From NCBI RefSeq assembly GCF_032854445.1, contig NC_088300.1:63092984-63156983 (forward strand): a stretch of 64,000 bases of DNA. Reading direction: 5' to 3'. The position numbers were made by a program, and so were the translations under genes. Shown here one piece after another: positions 1 through 11,095 of this stretch (within the stretch, counting starts at the first letter, position 1; each line of letters starts with the position of its first letter). The stretch comes from Liolophura sinensis. Its lineage: Eukaryota; Mollusca; Polyplacophora; Chitonida; Chitonidae. A model generated the notes under the pieces. That model was not told where the DNA came from. It did not search any database and saw only the letters and a program-made list of their open reading frames with translations.

Positions 1-429
1 CTAGGACAGCTGTCCGACTGAGAGTTAAGAATACCATCGTCTGACGAAGCCACTATTTGTTCTCCAGGCTGGGTTACGACCTACTCGCGCATGAGAAATG
101 AGTTTCATGGTAGCCACATATACAATCCGCATACCGTTCAAAATGGTGTAGATAAAGCTAGCCTTCCTGGTATTCCTTGGGTGACGTAGAAAAATAGAGT
201 GGCCTGTGTCAACATCCCCTCATCAATTCATGAAACACCGAACAAGAGCAAATTCGATGACGAAGCGGCTGTGCCTTCGTCTTTTCAAGGATAAATTTGT
301 AAATCAGAAGGTGTGTAAAACGGTATTGTCCCTAGTACATCAGAGTTTAGCGTGGTACATTGCCTATCAAAAGTAATGACAAAAATACAGTCCGGTGCAA
401 TGAACTAGGAGTCTTTAACCAATAAAGTC
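1..429. other. Unannotated non-coding DNA
   Basis: No ORF of interest, tandem repeat or recognisable element is visible. The stretch ends where the first SINE fragment begins. Confidence 0.6.
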
Positions 430-563
430 ACTGGCTTCCTCTCCGGCAGGACGTGGGAAGATCTGCCAGCAACCTGTGGATGGTCGTGGGTTTCCAGCGG
501 GCTCTGCCCGGTTTCCTCCCACAGTAATACACCAATCAAGTAAATAAATAAATAAATAAATAT
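430..563 (+). mobile_element. tRNA-derived SINE, internally deleted fragment
   Basis: The body segment CTGGCTTCCTCTCCGGC, the GGATGGTCGTGGGTTTCC block and the CGGTTTCCTCCCAC block of this window's main SINE family are present in order and end in a (TAAA)n tail. The tRNA-like head is missing, as is the roughly 50-nt 3' core that normally reads ...AAGTGAAATATTCTTGAG. It is therefore a 5'-truncated, internally deleted copy. Confidence 0.85.
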
Positions 564-1710
564 ATCACAAATATACACTTCCTTTTCGATTCAAGTCTTT
601 CACCGCGTCGAAAATATGTAGCTCAAGCCTTTATTTTAGCGTAGAACTAGTGCTGGTCTCTTTTTAAAATGTATTTTTGTAACTGTGACGTCACTGGTTT
701 ATGGCTGTGTGAGTGTGTGTATGTATGGTTGGGTGAGGAGATTGATGAGTTGGGGTAGGAGGTTGAGTGTGTCTGTTTGCGCCTTGGATGGTATTGCATA
801 AATGCAACACTTTGAGAAACTGTGATTGTAGAGGGTGGAAGAAAAACCTATGCCTTGGCCGTTTAAACGAACTTTTCAACTTGTTATGCGCTGCTTTTCT
901 GAAAAGAACTCATTGTGCATGCAGTATTGGTGATTTGTAACGAATTTCATGTAAGACTACCTAAACGTTGACCTTTGCGTCGTCCGCTTATTACATCCGG
1001 TTAGACCCCCAAAATAGTGAAGTCACCGGAATTATGCAAATCGAGATGGATGAAATGAAATGGATTGATGCTTGTGCAAAATATAAAGCTTTATCAAAAC
1101 CCGTGCTTAACCTTCTAGTGAAGTTACTGACAGACATACGAACTGAGGGAAGACAAAAGCCTGCAAACATATAATTTGACGGATGCAATGATGCACATTG
1201 CCATGGATGAAGTGGCATTCTATGGACTGGTTGCATGAATGAAATGCAAAATGACCCACTGAAGCATCGTGTGTTAGTTGTTACATAAATGTATAATGAA
1301 TGGTGTCAATAAATGAAAGTGTACTCATGAACGAATTAGCATTATTTTAGGGATTTCCTGTATTCCACAGAGTTAAATCAATGATCCATCGAATGTCAGG
1401 CTAACTTATTATTCTGTTTAGTATATAAGAGAAGGATTACATAATTATCGGTACTTGATAATTTGATTTGATTGAGAAATAGCCTCCGAGCCGATTTCCT
1501 CTTTTGGCGCCAGTCACTAATAAAACATTAACACCCTTGCTAACGGGAAATGCAATTTGCCTCTCCTTGAATTCTGTCCTAATGGTGTTTTATGTGATGG
1601 ATTTTGCGTGTTGTTTTCGCAGGAAAGTGTAGTGCCTACTGGTATATCTCATGGGAGATTTCATCTATCTCCTCGTAAATAATTCATAATTTCATTGATG
1701 CACAATCTAA
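564..1710. other. Unannotated DNA with one CRE octamer
   Basis: There is no credible coding region. The short ORFs here start at non-ATG codons or lack any family resemblance. A perfect CRE palindrome TGACGTCA lies at 686-693 and a T/G-rich imperfect stretch at 700-775. The regulatory meaning of the CRE is unsupported because no gene is visible next to it. Confidence 0.5.
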
Positions 1711-1737
1711 AACTACCGGGCAAAAGAAACGTATAAC
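1711..1737 (+). repeat. Left terminal inverted repeat of Tc1 element
   Basis: It begins AACTACCGGGCAAAAGAAAC. The full 27 bases are the exact reverse complement of 3236-3262. Confidence 0.95.
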
Positions 1738-1986
1738 TTTTAAATGCAGTTTTTTCTATGGAAAAATAAGTTGAATAAGTTTGAACGTTGTGCGAATACG
1801 TTTGCACATAAACACCCTGTGTACACGTCACTTTTTAACGAGATTCATTGAAATTGGTGTAAGACATCATGAAAAATCGGAAAAAACAGAGTTTCGGGCC
1901 CTGTTGAAAATTCTCGATAATGACCGCCGTATAAATACCGATGTAGCACATGGTAAGGGCGCAATACCATAAAAAACATCTAACAG

Positions 1987-2996
1987 ATGCCGAGACTCAC
2001 ACAAGCAGAACGTGATAGAGCCACTGATATGGCCGACATGGGGGCCAGCCAACACCACATTGCCAGAACATTCAATTGCAGTCAAGCCACCATCAGCACA
2101 CTGTTGGGTCGTTACCGCCTAACAGGCAGGACACAAGATCGTCCAAGATCGGGCAGGCCAAGTGTTACAACGCCTGGCGAAGATCGGTACATCCGCACAA
2201 TCCACCTGCGTAACCGGTTTGTGACGGCGACGTCAACGGCGGAAATGGCACTGGGACACCCCATCAGCAGACGCACAGTCTTACGACAACTCCGCGTGAG
2301 TGGTATCAGAGCCTATCGCCCCTTCCGTGGAATGGTATTGACTTCTCTACACCGTCGAAACAGGCTGCGTTGGGCAAGAGTTGTATGTCGATGGCAGCGA
2401 CGAGACTGGGAAAGGGTGCTGTTCACTGATAAAAGCCGATATAACCTCTTCAGAAATGATGGTCGAATTCGTGTGTATCGACGCAGGGGAGAGCGATTGG
2501 CACAAAACTGAATTCAGAATGTCCACCCTTTTGGTGCTGGTGGGGTGCTTGTATGGGGCGGAATTTGTGGACAGGTGAGAACGAGATTGGTCATCATCCA
2601 GGGAAATCTGACTGGCCAAAGATACCGAGATGAAATATTGGAACCTGTTGTGGTGCCATTCGTGCATCAACAGCAAAGGGGTATCCTTTTGCACAGGACA
2701 ATGCACGACCTCATACCGCCAGAGTTGTACTAAATTATCTGGACACCGTTGATGTCAACATACTGCCTTGGCCAGCACGATCGCCAGACATGAATCCCTT
2801 AGAGCATCAGTGGGATCATCTTGATCGACGTCTGAGACAACGCGTCCCTCCCCCATAAAACAGGCAACAGCTCGAACAGGCTTTATTTGAGGAGTGGGAC
2901 AGAATTCCTGATGACGTCATCCGGCGGCTGACGACTTCCATGAGGAGACGTATTTTGGCTTTAATTGATGCAATGGGTGCTCACACACGCTACTAA
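1987..2996 (+). pseudogene. Tc1-type DD34E transposase, three lesions
   Basis: The protein would cut and paste the surrounding transposon at TA sites. The start is the ATG at 1987. An N-terminal helix-turn-helix region (residues about 15-50, including GASQHHIARTFNCSQATIS) is followed by a GRPSVTTP linker and a second HTH-like DNA-binding region. Catalytic residues are visible: the first Asp in VLFTDKSRYNL (codon 2428-2430, residue 148), the second in QDNARPHTARVV (codon 2697-2699) and the Glu in MNPLEHQWD (codon 2802-2804). The last two are exactly 34 residues apart, the DD34E signature of the Tc1 family. The residue after the first Asp is Lys where the family usually has Glu. Lesions: TGA stop at 2509-2511, a one-base loss near 2690 that shifts frame, and TAA at 2856-2858. 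The reading otherwise runs to the TAA at 2994-2996. It cannot make an active enzyme as it stands. Confidence 0.93.
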
Positions 2997-3235
2997 CGAT
3001 CTGTCTTATGACATGATAGGACATTAGGTACACCTTTTTAAGGGAGTTCCTTTACCTGCATTTGTGTAATTTTTCAGATTTACCCCATGCCTTCTTTACT
3101 CGGCCTGACAGCAAGTGTAATATCCATATGGCTTTGAATTTTTGAACAGAACTTGGAAAATGGTTTATTGCAATATAATGCTTATCATGTTCATACTGTC
3201 TGTCTTTCTTTCTCTTTCTTGTAGTGCTGAACAAG

Positions 3236-3262
3236 GTTATACGTTTCTTTTGCCCGGTAGTT
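3236..3262 (-). repeat. Right terminal inverted repeat of Tc1 element
   Basis: Exact inverted copy of 1711-1737, ending in TTGCCCGGTAGTT on the plus strand. Confidence 0.95.
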
Positions 3263-3288
3263 AAGAAATATTTATCATCTGGTTTACA

Positions 3289-3618
3289 TGATAGATATTT
3301 GAAACAAAACCATTTATGTTATGCTACAACGTCTTCCAATATAAGATTTTATATTGTCAGCTAACATGAGACGGAAAGTAATAATGTCTGCCTGGTGTGA
3401 ACGTTGTTTGGAGCTGCAGTCTCTTACTTACAGTTAATTAATAGATATTGTAAACAAAGTCAGTTTTGTTATGTGATAACGTCTTCCAATAATAGACGTT
3501 ATTCAATTCGGAGATAGTGCACGTATAGTGTCAGTTGATGTGAGACAAAACGAACCACTTGTAAACATGAAATAATGTCTGCCTCATGTGAATGTTGTTT
3601 AGAGCTGCAATCTTAGGA
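3289..3618 (+). repeat. Diverged direct duplication, about 140-180 bp units
   Basis: Copy one (3289-3426) and copy two (3438-3618) share ordered blocks: TAGATATT, TTTTGTTATG/TTTATGTTATG, the exact AACGTCTTCCAAT, then AATAATGTCTGCCT, GTGAA, GTTGTTT and GAGCTGCA. The second copy carries about 40 extra bases. The pair begins only 26 bp outside the right end of the Tc1 element. Confidence 0.8.
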
Positions 3619-6240
3619 GATTTGTGTGTAAAACAGCTGCACTCTCAGGGCATACATTGCAATGACTTTTTCATCTTATCTTGCTTTTTTCCCTTGGTAA
3701 GATACAAGTCAAAGTATATAAACAATCTTCAATTCACATTTATTCGGAACAAAAAGTACATATTTGGCTGTGTCATGAAAAGATCCATGGGCTTTTAGCG
3801 ATGAAATTCAGAGATATCCCAATTCAGTGACGAAAATAGAAAGCTTCAATTAATCAGTTCTTGCATCCCTCAATCCGTCCAAAAACCTAACAAGCATGAG
3901 TTCATAGATTCTAAGAATCTTTTATCATTATTTAAACAATATTTGAATGTCAAATTTCGGCCTTCCAGCTTATTTGAGAGTCAAATATTGTGAATTCAAA
4001 TCAATTACTTGCATTTCGGTTTTAATACCAAAACCAAAAAAGATGATCGAAAATCGTCACAAAACGTTGCGAACATGTTGTAACTCACTGCTTGTGGCCC
4101 GTTGCTAACAGTTGAAAACCAAACAATATAAGCTCTGTGAAATACAGGGCATACATACACATAACCAAACTGAATACGTTGATATAAATGAATCATCAGG
4201 AGTTTTTAGAAAGTCTTGTCTTTCTAACATGGTTCTAGCTTTACTTACCACTTTTATAATTATTTCCTCATACATATTCATACATCTAGAAGCTGGTGTC
4301 TGAAAAGGGTTCCGCAAACATCCAGTTGTGACGCTCCTTTTGTCTATCAGTTGTATACGAATGTTGGACTTGGCGCAAAGTTTTAAAAAGGTCGTTTTAT
4401 TACTATATATTAAGTTGATCAATATTATTACGTGCCTGTAAGTACTATATAACAAAAACTACTTTGGGTGTTTGATGATTATAACTTATGTATAATCAGT
4501 GCCTGGGATGCGCCCACAACCTTTTCTCAAAAATCGTCCCCAAAAAGCTTTGTGGTTAACATGGTTTTAGTACTTGATTATGTACACCGCTCTTAGCGAA
4601 TTTTGGGATATCTTCACGAACGAAATTAAACAATCTCTTTCATGTAAAATCGCCATTAATCTTAAGCAATCCTCTCCTGTTCAGGTCATCACGTTGTCTA
4701 GCTCTCCTCTGTGGACAGACTCATCAGTGGTGTTGAGGCATAAGAGAATTATTAAAAGACGTTACAAGAGTGGACTTGTAATCTAGTTCAGTCTCAGTGA
4801 AGGACGGAGCGGATAAACACAGAGTATATCAGTCATTATTAACAGGCGAGTGCCGTGACGGGGATTACTGACTGTCAACTGGCCCGGTCCCTCGCCGCAA
4901 AGTGAATGTCTGTTTGCGGCTTCACCTATTGCTGGCGTGTTTTACATGTGGAATATAATTATTTGATTATTTATCTTATTAGGGCTTTCAGTCTCAGGAA
5001 AGAATAAGTTTGCTCCTACCACCGTGGTCAGTTTCTTGATGGAGGAAAGCGTGCGGTACTTTGTGGGAAACCACTGCACCTCGTAAAAATATCTGACGTA
5101 AAGCCGCACACGCGAGACACTGCATATGGACGATACCCCATTTAGACAAAGGCCTTGTTGGTGGATAGATGAAAAACATACACTGGGTAGATAAAGCCAT
5201 ATAACAGATAGATAAAAGACCCGTTAACCGACAAGTAACAAAGCGGATAATGTAAAGATTTTAAAAAATAATGAAAAAAAAGTGTATTGAAAAAAGCAAA
5301 TAATGAGCAGGGAAGAACACCCAAGAATGGATACGTAAAAACTTAACCATTACGTACTTCTAAACACCGTAATAATCTTCTTTATGCACTCTCCTTGTTA
5401 AAACAAATAATAAAATATGAAAATATTATAATTAGGGGAAAACCGAGTCAGTAATTTTAGGGCAATCACTGGTGGCTAAATGAAAAGACAACATAAGACC
5501 TTGAGTTCAATCTATGCAGTTATGTTGAAATTTAACATCGACTCCTGAAAACATTTTTGCAGGATATGCTGACTTGGACATGCGCAGTTGTAAAGGTTCA
5601 AAGTAATGCCCGTGGAGAAAGGTCTAAAAAGTGCTGATTTTCTATCAACTCTCCGAGATTACAACCATGGATGATTTAACGGTAATAAAGCAGAAAGCTA
5701 TAGTGTTGTTACGGAGTTGCTGACAGGAGAGGTACAGTCAGAGACAATGAAGGTACACGTCTGAAAACGGAAAAATTTTTTTATACTGAATATACGCTAA
5801 GCGTGACAAACGACAATAGCGCTGATACAATTACATTAAGAAGGGAAAAAAGGCGAACGGTATAGTCATGTGGGTGTATCAAAACTTTATGCACATAAAT
5901 TAAGGATGACAAAAGTGAGATAAAGGAGATCGAATTTCAGGCCTTTGTGTAAGTGGCTTATCGCCGATGTGCTTGAACTCTTTAATGCTTCAGGTGAATC
6001 AAATGGTTTGTGCCAAAGCATAAAATATGTCGACTTGAACTCCTAACTTTATACAAAGTCTTGTTGTTAAAAAAAAGCAAATGATTGTGACTGATCATTG
6101 GTCGCACCGAAAATCACAAAACAATATGTTATTTTTGAATAATACATAAAAGTCCTTTAGTTGTCAAGTCTTGTTCTAGTAAACCATCAAAAATATACTC
6201 ATTGTAAGTATTAAAGATAGAATGAGTCAGCTACACAGTG
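3619..6240. other. Unannotated non-coding DNA
   Basis: No conserved coding signal or identifiable transposon is visible. The ORFs at 4105-4455 and 4574-4786 resemble nothing I recognise and lack domain features. GATAGATGAAA/GTAGATAAAG/GATAGATAAAAG motifs around 5163-5220 form a weak, imperfect tandem pattern. Confidence 0.5.
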
Positions 6241-6499
6241 TTATTTATTTATTTATTTGACCGGTGATGTAGGCTGTATTCAAAAATACATGTGTTCCAC
6301 TTGTACGGCGAGGGCCAGCATTATGGTGAAAGGAAAGGAAACCCACGACTATCTGCAGGTTGCTGCAAGACCTTCGGGCAGGAAGCCAGCATGAGCTGGA
6401 CTCACTGTGACTCACACTCACAGTGACCGTATTGGTGAGAGGCTCTTTGGTTTCTGCGCGGTGCTCACACGGTAACCACTTCGGCTACGGAGACCCTCT
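6241..6499 (-). mobile_element. SINE, full length, minus strand, with target-site duplication
   Basis: Read on the minus strand it starts with a tRNA-like head (GGGTCTCCGTAGCCGAAGTGG), passes through the GGCTTCCTGCCCG and CCCACG blocks and ends in an (AAATA)n tail at 6241. The 10-bp direct repeat ACAGTGTTAT at 6235-6244 and 6500-6509 brackets it. That is the expected mark of LINE-driven insertion. Confidence 0.88.
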
Positions 6500-6960
6500 A
6501 CAGTGTTATCAGGTGTCACGCTAGTTTCACTGGTGAACAGTGGACGAGACCGCTCTATTAAGTCGCTGTCCTTCTCATGGCACATTAGATGGACTGCCCG
6601 GATTTATGAGCACGATTTCAAAAGTTTCCCAAGCCTCAGCTGTTCGGTGATGTTGTAGTTAAAATATTTTAACAGTTCCAACTACATCCCATTATAGTTC
6701 TCTATACTGTAACTGGCATCTCAGTGTGCAGTATTACACGACTATACATGTAGACCTCAACAAAGCATCTTGCACGTGTTAGGCGTTTCCTAAACTTGCA
6801 TCAGTTACAACTACCTCTGCAAATTAAGATTTGACCAGCCGTTCATATACATCTAAGGGTCTAAACAGTTGTATACCAGCCGTCAAGGCGTCAATATTGG
6901 CGTTCCCAGTCAATAATGACAAGGCAATTCCCAAACCGACGTCTGACACAAATCCCCAAA

Positions 6961-7204
6961 GATTTGATTTGATTTGATTGATTGGTGTTTTACGCCGTAC
7001 TCAAGAATATTTCACTTATACGACGGCGGCCAGCATTATGGTTGGTGGAAACCGTGCAAAACCCGGGGGAAACCCACGACCATCTGCAGGTAGGTGTCAG
7101 ACCTTCCCACTTACGGCCGGAGAGAAAGCCAGCATGAGCTGGACTTGAACTCACAACGACCACACTGGTCATTACGCTGCGCTAGCGAGCCAACCAACTG
7201 AACA
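6961..7204 (-). mobile_element. SINE, nearly full length, minus strand
   Basis: All parts of the family are present: a tail of GATTT units at 6961-6980, the TACGCCGTACTCAAGAATAT core, the GGAAACCCACGACC block, the GGCCGGAGAGAAAGCCAGC block and the GTTGGCTCGCTAGCGCAGCG head on the reverse strand. The tRNA head is incomplete at its 5' end. No clear flanking duplication was found. Confidence 0.9.
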
Positions 7205-7248
7205 CCATATCTTGCGTGTCAAAGCTTCCATCAACTATCTTTCTACAC

Positions 7249-7498
7249 CAGACATCTAATAAATTGCAGTTGATATCAATGCATATTTTTTCCACTTAAT
7301 TGTGCTTAAGCCATGGTCCTAAGGGGCGTGTGAATTGCTACTGTTTATGCATTTACATGAACAGTTAGAATAAAACTAGGGCCTAGGGACCCAGGGAAAT
7401 TGACAAGAGGACGTATTTCACGGGTGGCGTGTGTCCATTTGGCAGCTATCATACCGTCGCCTCTGCTCTGGTCTTACTCCTTATACCGTACGTCTTTA
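7249..7498 (+). repeat. Dispersed repeat R, forward copy
   Basis: It shares ordered blocks with 63072-63310: TCTAATAAATTGCA, GTGCTTAAGCCATGG against CTGCTTAAGCCATGG, GGGGCGTGTGAATTGCTACT, TTATGCATTTA, AGTTAGAATAAAA, CAGCTATCA and CTGCTCTGGTCTTACTC. Reverse-strand copies lie at 12528, 21566 and 44186. No coding capacity is visible, so this is an unnamed non-autonomous family. Confidence 0.8.
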
Positions 7499-8215
7499 AG
7501 TATATTCACAAATTAAAACTTGAACTTCACTCGTTCAAAGAGTCCCTTAACTTGGGCCTGTCATTCTTGTCTCGTCTTACCATTTCCGCTCTCCGCTAAT
7601 CTCCCATGCTGATGGCCAGTCTTAGCTGTTTATTGCTGTGTTATAACTCACAGCTCCCTAGACATGGTAATGGGCCTCAAGTGGCCTCTAATTGTGTTAT
7701 ATCTGTCTCAATGAGTGTCCCGCCATATTAGGTGACAGACTAACGGTGTTAGGCGCCTGACAGCATTACTACCCTATATATCTACGTGTCGTTTAAGACA
7801 CGTTACTTGTTGCGGGGACAGACTCGGATCAACAGAAGGTACGTAAGTGATGGATAGGTCACGTGAGGGGGCGTATAACGCGTAGCAAACTTAATTCCTT
7901 TTAAAAACTGTAAACGTTTGCTCTTTCTGAGAAGCATTGAAGGCCCACGACTTATCAGAACGACGCCAGCGTAAATAATTAGATAGGAGTCGCCATTGCC
8001 CAGCCTGTCGCTGTTTATAAACTTAGGCCCAACATAATGAATGATGATCCTGGAAGACTATAAATAAATGCTGGACATTCCTGATGAGATCTGATATGAT
8101 GGTTATTTGTTTCAACAACTGTCACTTTTGTCGGATATAAACAATGGATAAATACATGTACGTAAAGTAGTACATGTAGGTCAGAATGAAGAAAGGCAAT
8201 GTGACTTGGGAAATG
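7499..8215. other. Unannotated non-coding DNA
   Basis: No gene, SINE or tandem repeat is recognisable here. Confidence 0.5.
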
Positions 8216-8370
8216 AACAATGGTCAAGTGCCATATTTATATGCAAACAATAACCAAATTAATTAGATGTAAATAGTGGTCAAGTACCGTAGATAAATAA
8301 TGATCAAATATCTCAGATAAAAAACGATGACCAGTATACACAGATATAAAGAATTGTCAAATACGGTTTC
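8216..8370 (+). repeat. Degenerate tandem repeat of about 24 bp
   Basis: Successive units contain TGGTCAAGTGCCAT, TAACCAAATTAA, TGGTCAAGTACCGTAGATAAA, TGATCAAATATCTCAGATAAA, TGACCAGTATACACAGATATA and TTGTCAAATACGG. Spacing is 24-30 bp. The units are too diverged for an exact copy number. Confidence 0.55.
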
Positions 8371-8691
8371 CCAAATGCTGTACAAAGCACGTGTACATAT
8401 ATTAGACATAACCAATGAGCAAAGACTTAAAAGAGGGAAGAAGTTCGCCAGAAACACACAATGGTAACTACCTCACGATACAAATACATTAAACAAATCA
8501 AAATAAAAAGGAAGACAATCAGTTTGATACGTTGTGGAAAAGTGTAACTATCAAAATTTCTGGTCAGCTTGTTAATAATCAGATTATAATAAACTCAATG
8601 CTATATTCATTTCAACGGGAGCAGGCGTGGTACAGAGATATGGCACATAAAACATATCGACAAAACAGGAAGGTTTATTTCTTTAAAATAA

Positions 8692-8910
8692 AAACCCACG
8701 ACCATCCGCAGGTTGCTGGCAGACCTTCCCATGCACGGCCGAAGATTTATTTATTTGATAGGTGTTTTTCGCCGTACTCAAGAATATTTCACTTATATGA
8801 CGGCGGCCAGCACTATGGTGGGAGGAAACCGGGCAGCGCTCTGGGAGAACCCCACGACCATCCGCAGGTTGCTGCAGGCCTTCCCACGTACGGCCGGAGA
8901 GGAAGCCAGC
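8692..8910 (-). mobile_element. Two SINE fragments joined head to tail
   Basis: Positions 8692-8743 carry the AACCCACGACCATCCGCAGG to CACGGCCG part of a minus-strand SINE. Immediately after it a second minus-strand copy starts with its tail and core (8744-8910) and repeats the same AACCCCACGACCATCCGCAG block at about 8846. This is either a SINE inserted into a SINE or a partial tandem duplication. The 135-codon ORF at 8532-8939 is the translation of this repeat, not a gene. Confidence 0.85.
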
Positions 8911-10488
8911 TAAAATATCATTACATGCCGTACAACTAACAGAATTGTGAAATCTTTTTTATCCACTGGACAACATATAACTTCGAAAATGTTCGTTTTC
9001 ACGATCTGAAATATTCAATCGGCATTTACTTTTATTTACTAATTATTTTATTCCGCACTTTTATGTATTGAGATTCAGTCATATTTCATATGCATGAGCT
9101 CAATCACCAAGAGGCCAGTATATATTTGGAGTTTTGTAACGTCTGTTACGTAGACGTTCAGCACGAGACTGAATTTACAGCATTAAGAGATATGATATGA
9201 TCGTGTGTTGCCAGGTATCTATATTTCACTAGGCGCATTACACTAAGTGCCCTTCAGTCTGTCCTCCGGTATAGCAACAAAGGTTTTGACTGTGAGCCAG
9301 CTTATTACCCAAAGGTTCACTGGGGGGATGATGTGGTGCTTGACTCTGCAGCGTGGTATAGACAACTGCACGAGATCTCATCAGCTCAAAGCGTTGCGAC
9401 TCCCATACATTTTATACGTGTACAAATCCCACTGGGTGAAAGGTTAGCAGCAATTACGTGTTGAAAGCACCAGGTTTTTCGTGCCGAGTAAACAGTGGGT
9501 CAGGACATCACAACCCCACGACATTTACACAGAGCCACGGCTTTTGGCACTTTGCAGCCTGTGGTTTTGCAGCTTCCGAAAGAGCGGTGTTCATCTGGCC
9601 ACGTAATAATTTGTGGCAGAATTGGGAAAAAACAAAAGTAGCGCACTCGTATGTCATGGAACAGAAAACATGGCCGGAAGCTTGCGCTCTTCTAATCAAC
9701 TGTTTCATGCTAAAAGATGACTTACGCGACCTTTGCTGCAGATGAAATTTGTCAGCAGATGAACTCAAATCTGTATTGTAGGTTTTCCGCTGGCTGTGCA
9801 CAGAGAACACTTAAACGCTATGTCTACATCTTCTGATTGTTTTACGCTGGATATTATACAAATGTGACAGTATACAAACACATTTAGGCAGCAAATGGGA
9901 AAACTGAAAATATATAGGCCCAGACTGAGATAGTTTATGAGACTAATGATGTAATCAAGCTTAGTATTCTTCATAAATGAACTGATATTTTCAAATTTCA
10001 ATTCCGTGAAACGGGCTAGGGACTGGCTGTGGACAGATCATTATAGAATGAATTGAAGACTAGTGTGTCACATCTTAGCCACCATATACCGCTACTTCTC
10101 TTCTCACCCTCCTCGCATTATAGCACATGTATTGATGGTATGCGGGATTAATAACGGTATATGCTATCGGACCCTAGAGCTGCAGCTCAGACGATGGGTA
10201 GACAATACACATCCGGTTAACGACTGCTCTGGTTATTAAACCTTTTGATTTGGAAGCCATCAAAACATATTGTTCCGAAACGATTGAGTGGTGGGTAGTC
10301 TGATGATATGAATGTTAACCTGAGATCGAGCTCGATGTAGGATTATGATAGTTCAAGCGTATTGGCTGAGCATGGATCTGCTGTCTGTTAGTTCCAACAT
10401 ACCTCGCGCTATCTCGCAATACCGGTATCTGGCTTCTATGAGTACTCGAACGCTTAAAGTATAGCAAAAACAAACAGGGAGTCAGGGC
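8911..10488. other. Unannotated non-coding DNA
   Basis: ORFs of 95-100 codons occur on both strands at 9458-9810. They overlap each other and show no recognisable domain or signal. Nothing else is visible. Confidence 0.5.
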
Positions 10489-10530
10489 GACTACGTAGTC
10501 AGAATCCAGTGCGGAACTTCACTGGATTCT
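10489..10530. repeat. Perfect palindrome plus perfect hairpin
   Basis: A 12-bp palindrome GACTACGTAGTC (10489-10500) abuts an 11-bp inverted repeat, AGAATCCAGTG (10501-10511) and CACTGGATTCT (10520-10530), with an 8-nt loop. No gene adjoins it. Confidence 0.85.
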
Positions 10531-10960
10531 GGTTGGTTTAAACCCTTTACACAGACGTCTTCCGACTCGACATTGCAAAAATTTTCATGTACGAAAAACA
10601 AGAGGGCAATCGGAATTCACACTCGTCATCGTTTAAAACTTTTGCTCGTTGTTGTTTTTTATAAACTTTGTTACACGCAAAAGCTATAAAGAGATATTCC
10701 AAGATAACACAGTAATCACATCATGGTTTCTTCCAAAATATTCCTACATAATGACTGTATTTTGATAGAACAGAAACAAAAATGACGGAGCTGTGTTCAT
10801 ACCGCTCAGGACACCCTAAACTATCTTTATGGTGTTCAGCTACCGTCTGAAAACAGGGCACATCCAGTTGCCCTCTAACACAGCAACATTTCTTGTTTCA
10901 TTTTTAGGTGAAAAGAGACAACTTAAAATCCCGTGTTTGACTTCTATTTTGAAGTCTGCC
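10531..10960. other. Unannotated non-coding DNA
   Basis: Nothing recognisable lies between the hairpin and the next SINE fragment. Confidence 0.5.
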
Positions 10961-11049
10961 GGATTTCCAACCACCATAATGCTGGCCGCCGTCGTATAAG
11001 TGAAATATTCTTGAGTACGGCGTAAAACACCAATCAAATAAATAAATAG
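10961..11049 (+). mobile_element. SINE 3' fragment
   Basis: Contains CCACCATAATGCTGGCCGCC, the complete 3' core and the AATCAAATAAATAAATA tail. The head and body are absent. Confidence 0.92.
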
Positions 11050-11095
11050 ATCTATTTTGAAAATTAGGGACAGCCTACCGAAGCAAATTTAACAA

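Larger units (their letters stand above)
1711..3262 (+). mobile_element. Tc1/mariner-superfamily DNA transposon, near complete
   Basis: The element is 1552 bp, the usual size for Tc1-type transposons. It is bounded by 27-bp perfect inverted repeats (1711-1737 and 3236-3262) and encodes a DD34E transposase at 1987-2996 that is now broken. TA dinucleotides occur at 1708-1709 and 3262-3263, fitting TA target-site use, but the exact outer edge is uncertain by one to three bases. Identical termini together with only a few coding lesions suggest a fairly recent insertion. It could be moved only by a transposase supplied in trans. Confidence 0.92.

Noticed and set aside
8532-8939. 135-codon ORF
   Set aside because: Most of it is the translation of SINE sequence, and it begins at a non-ATG codon.
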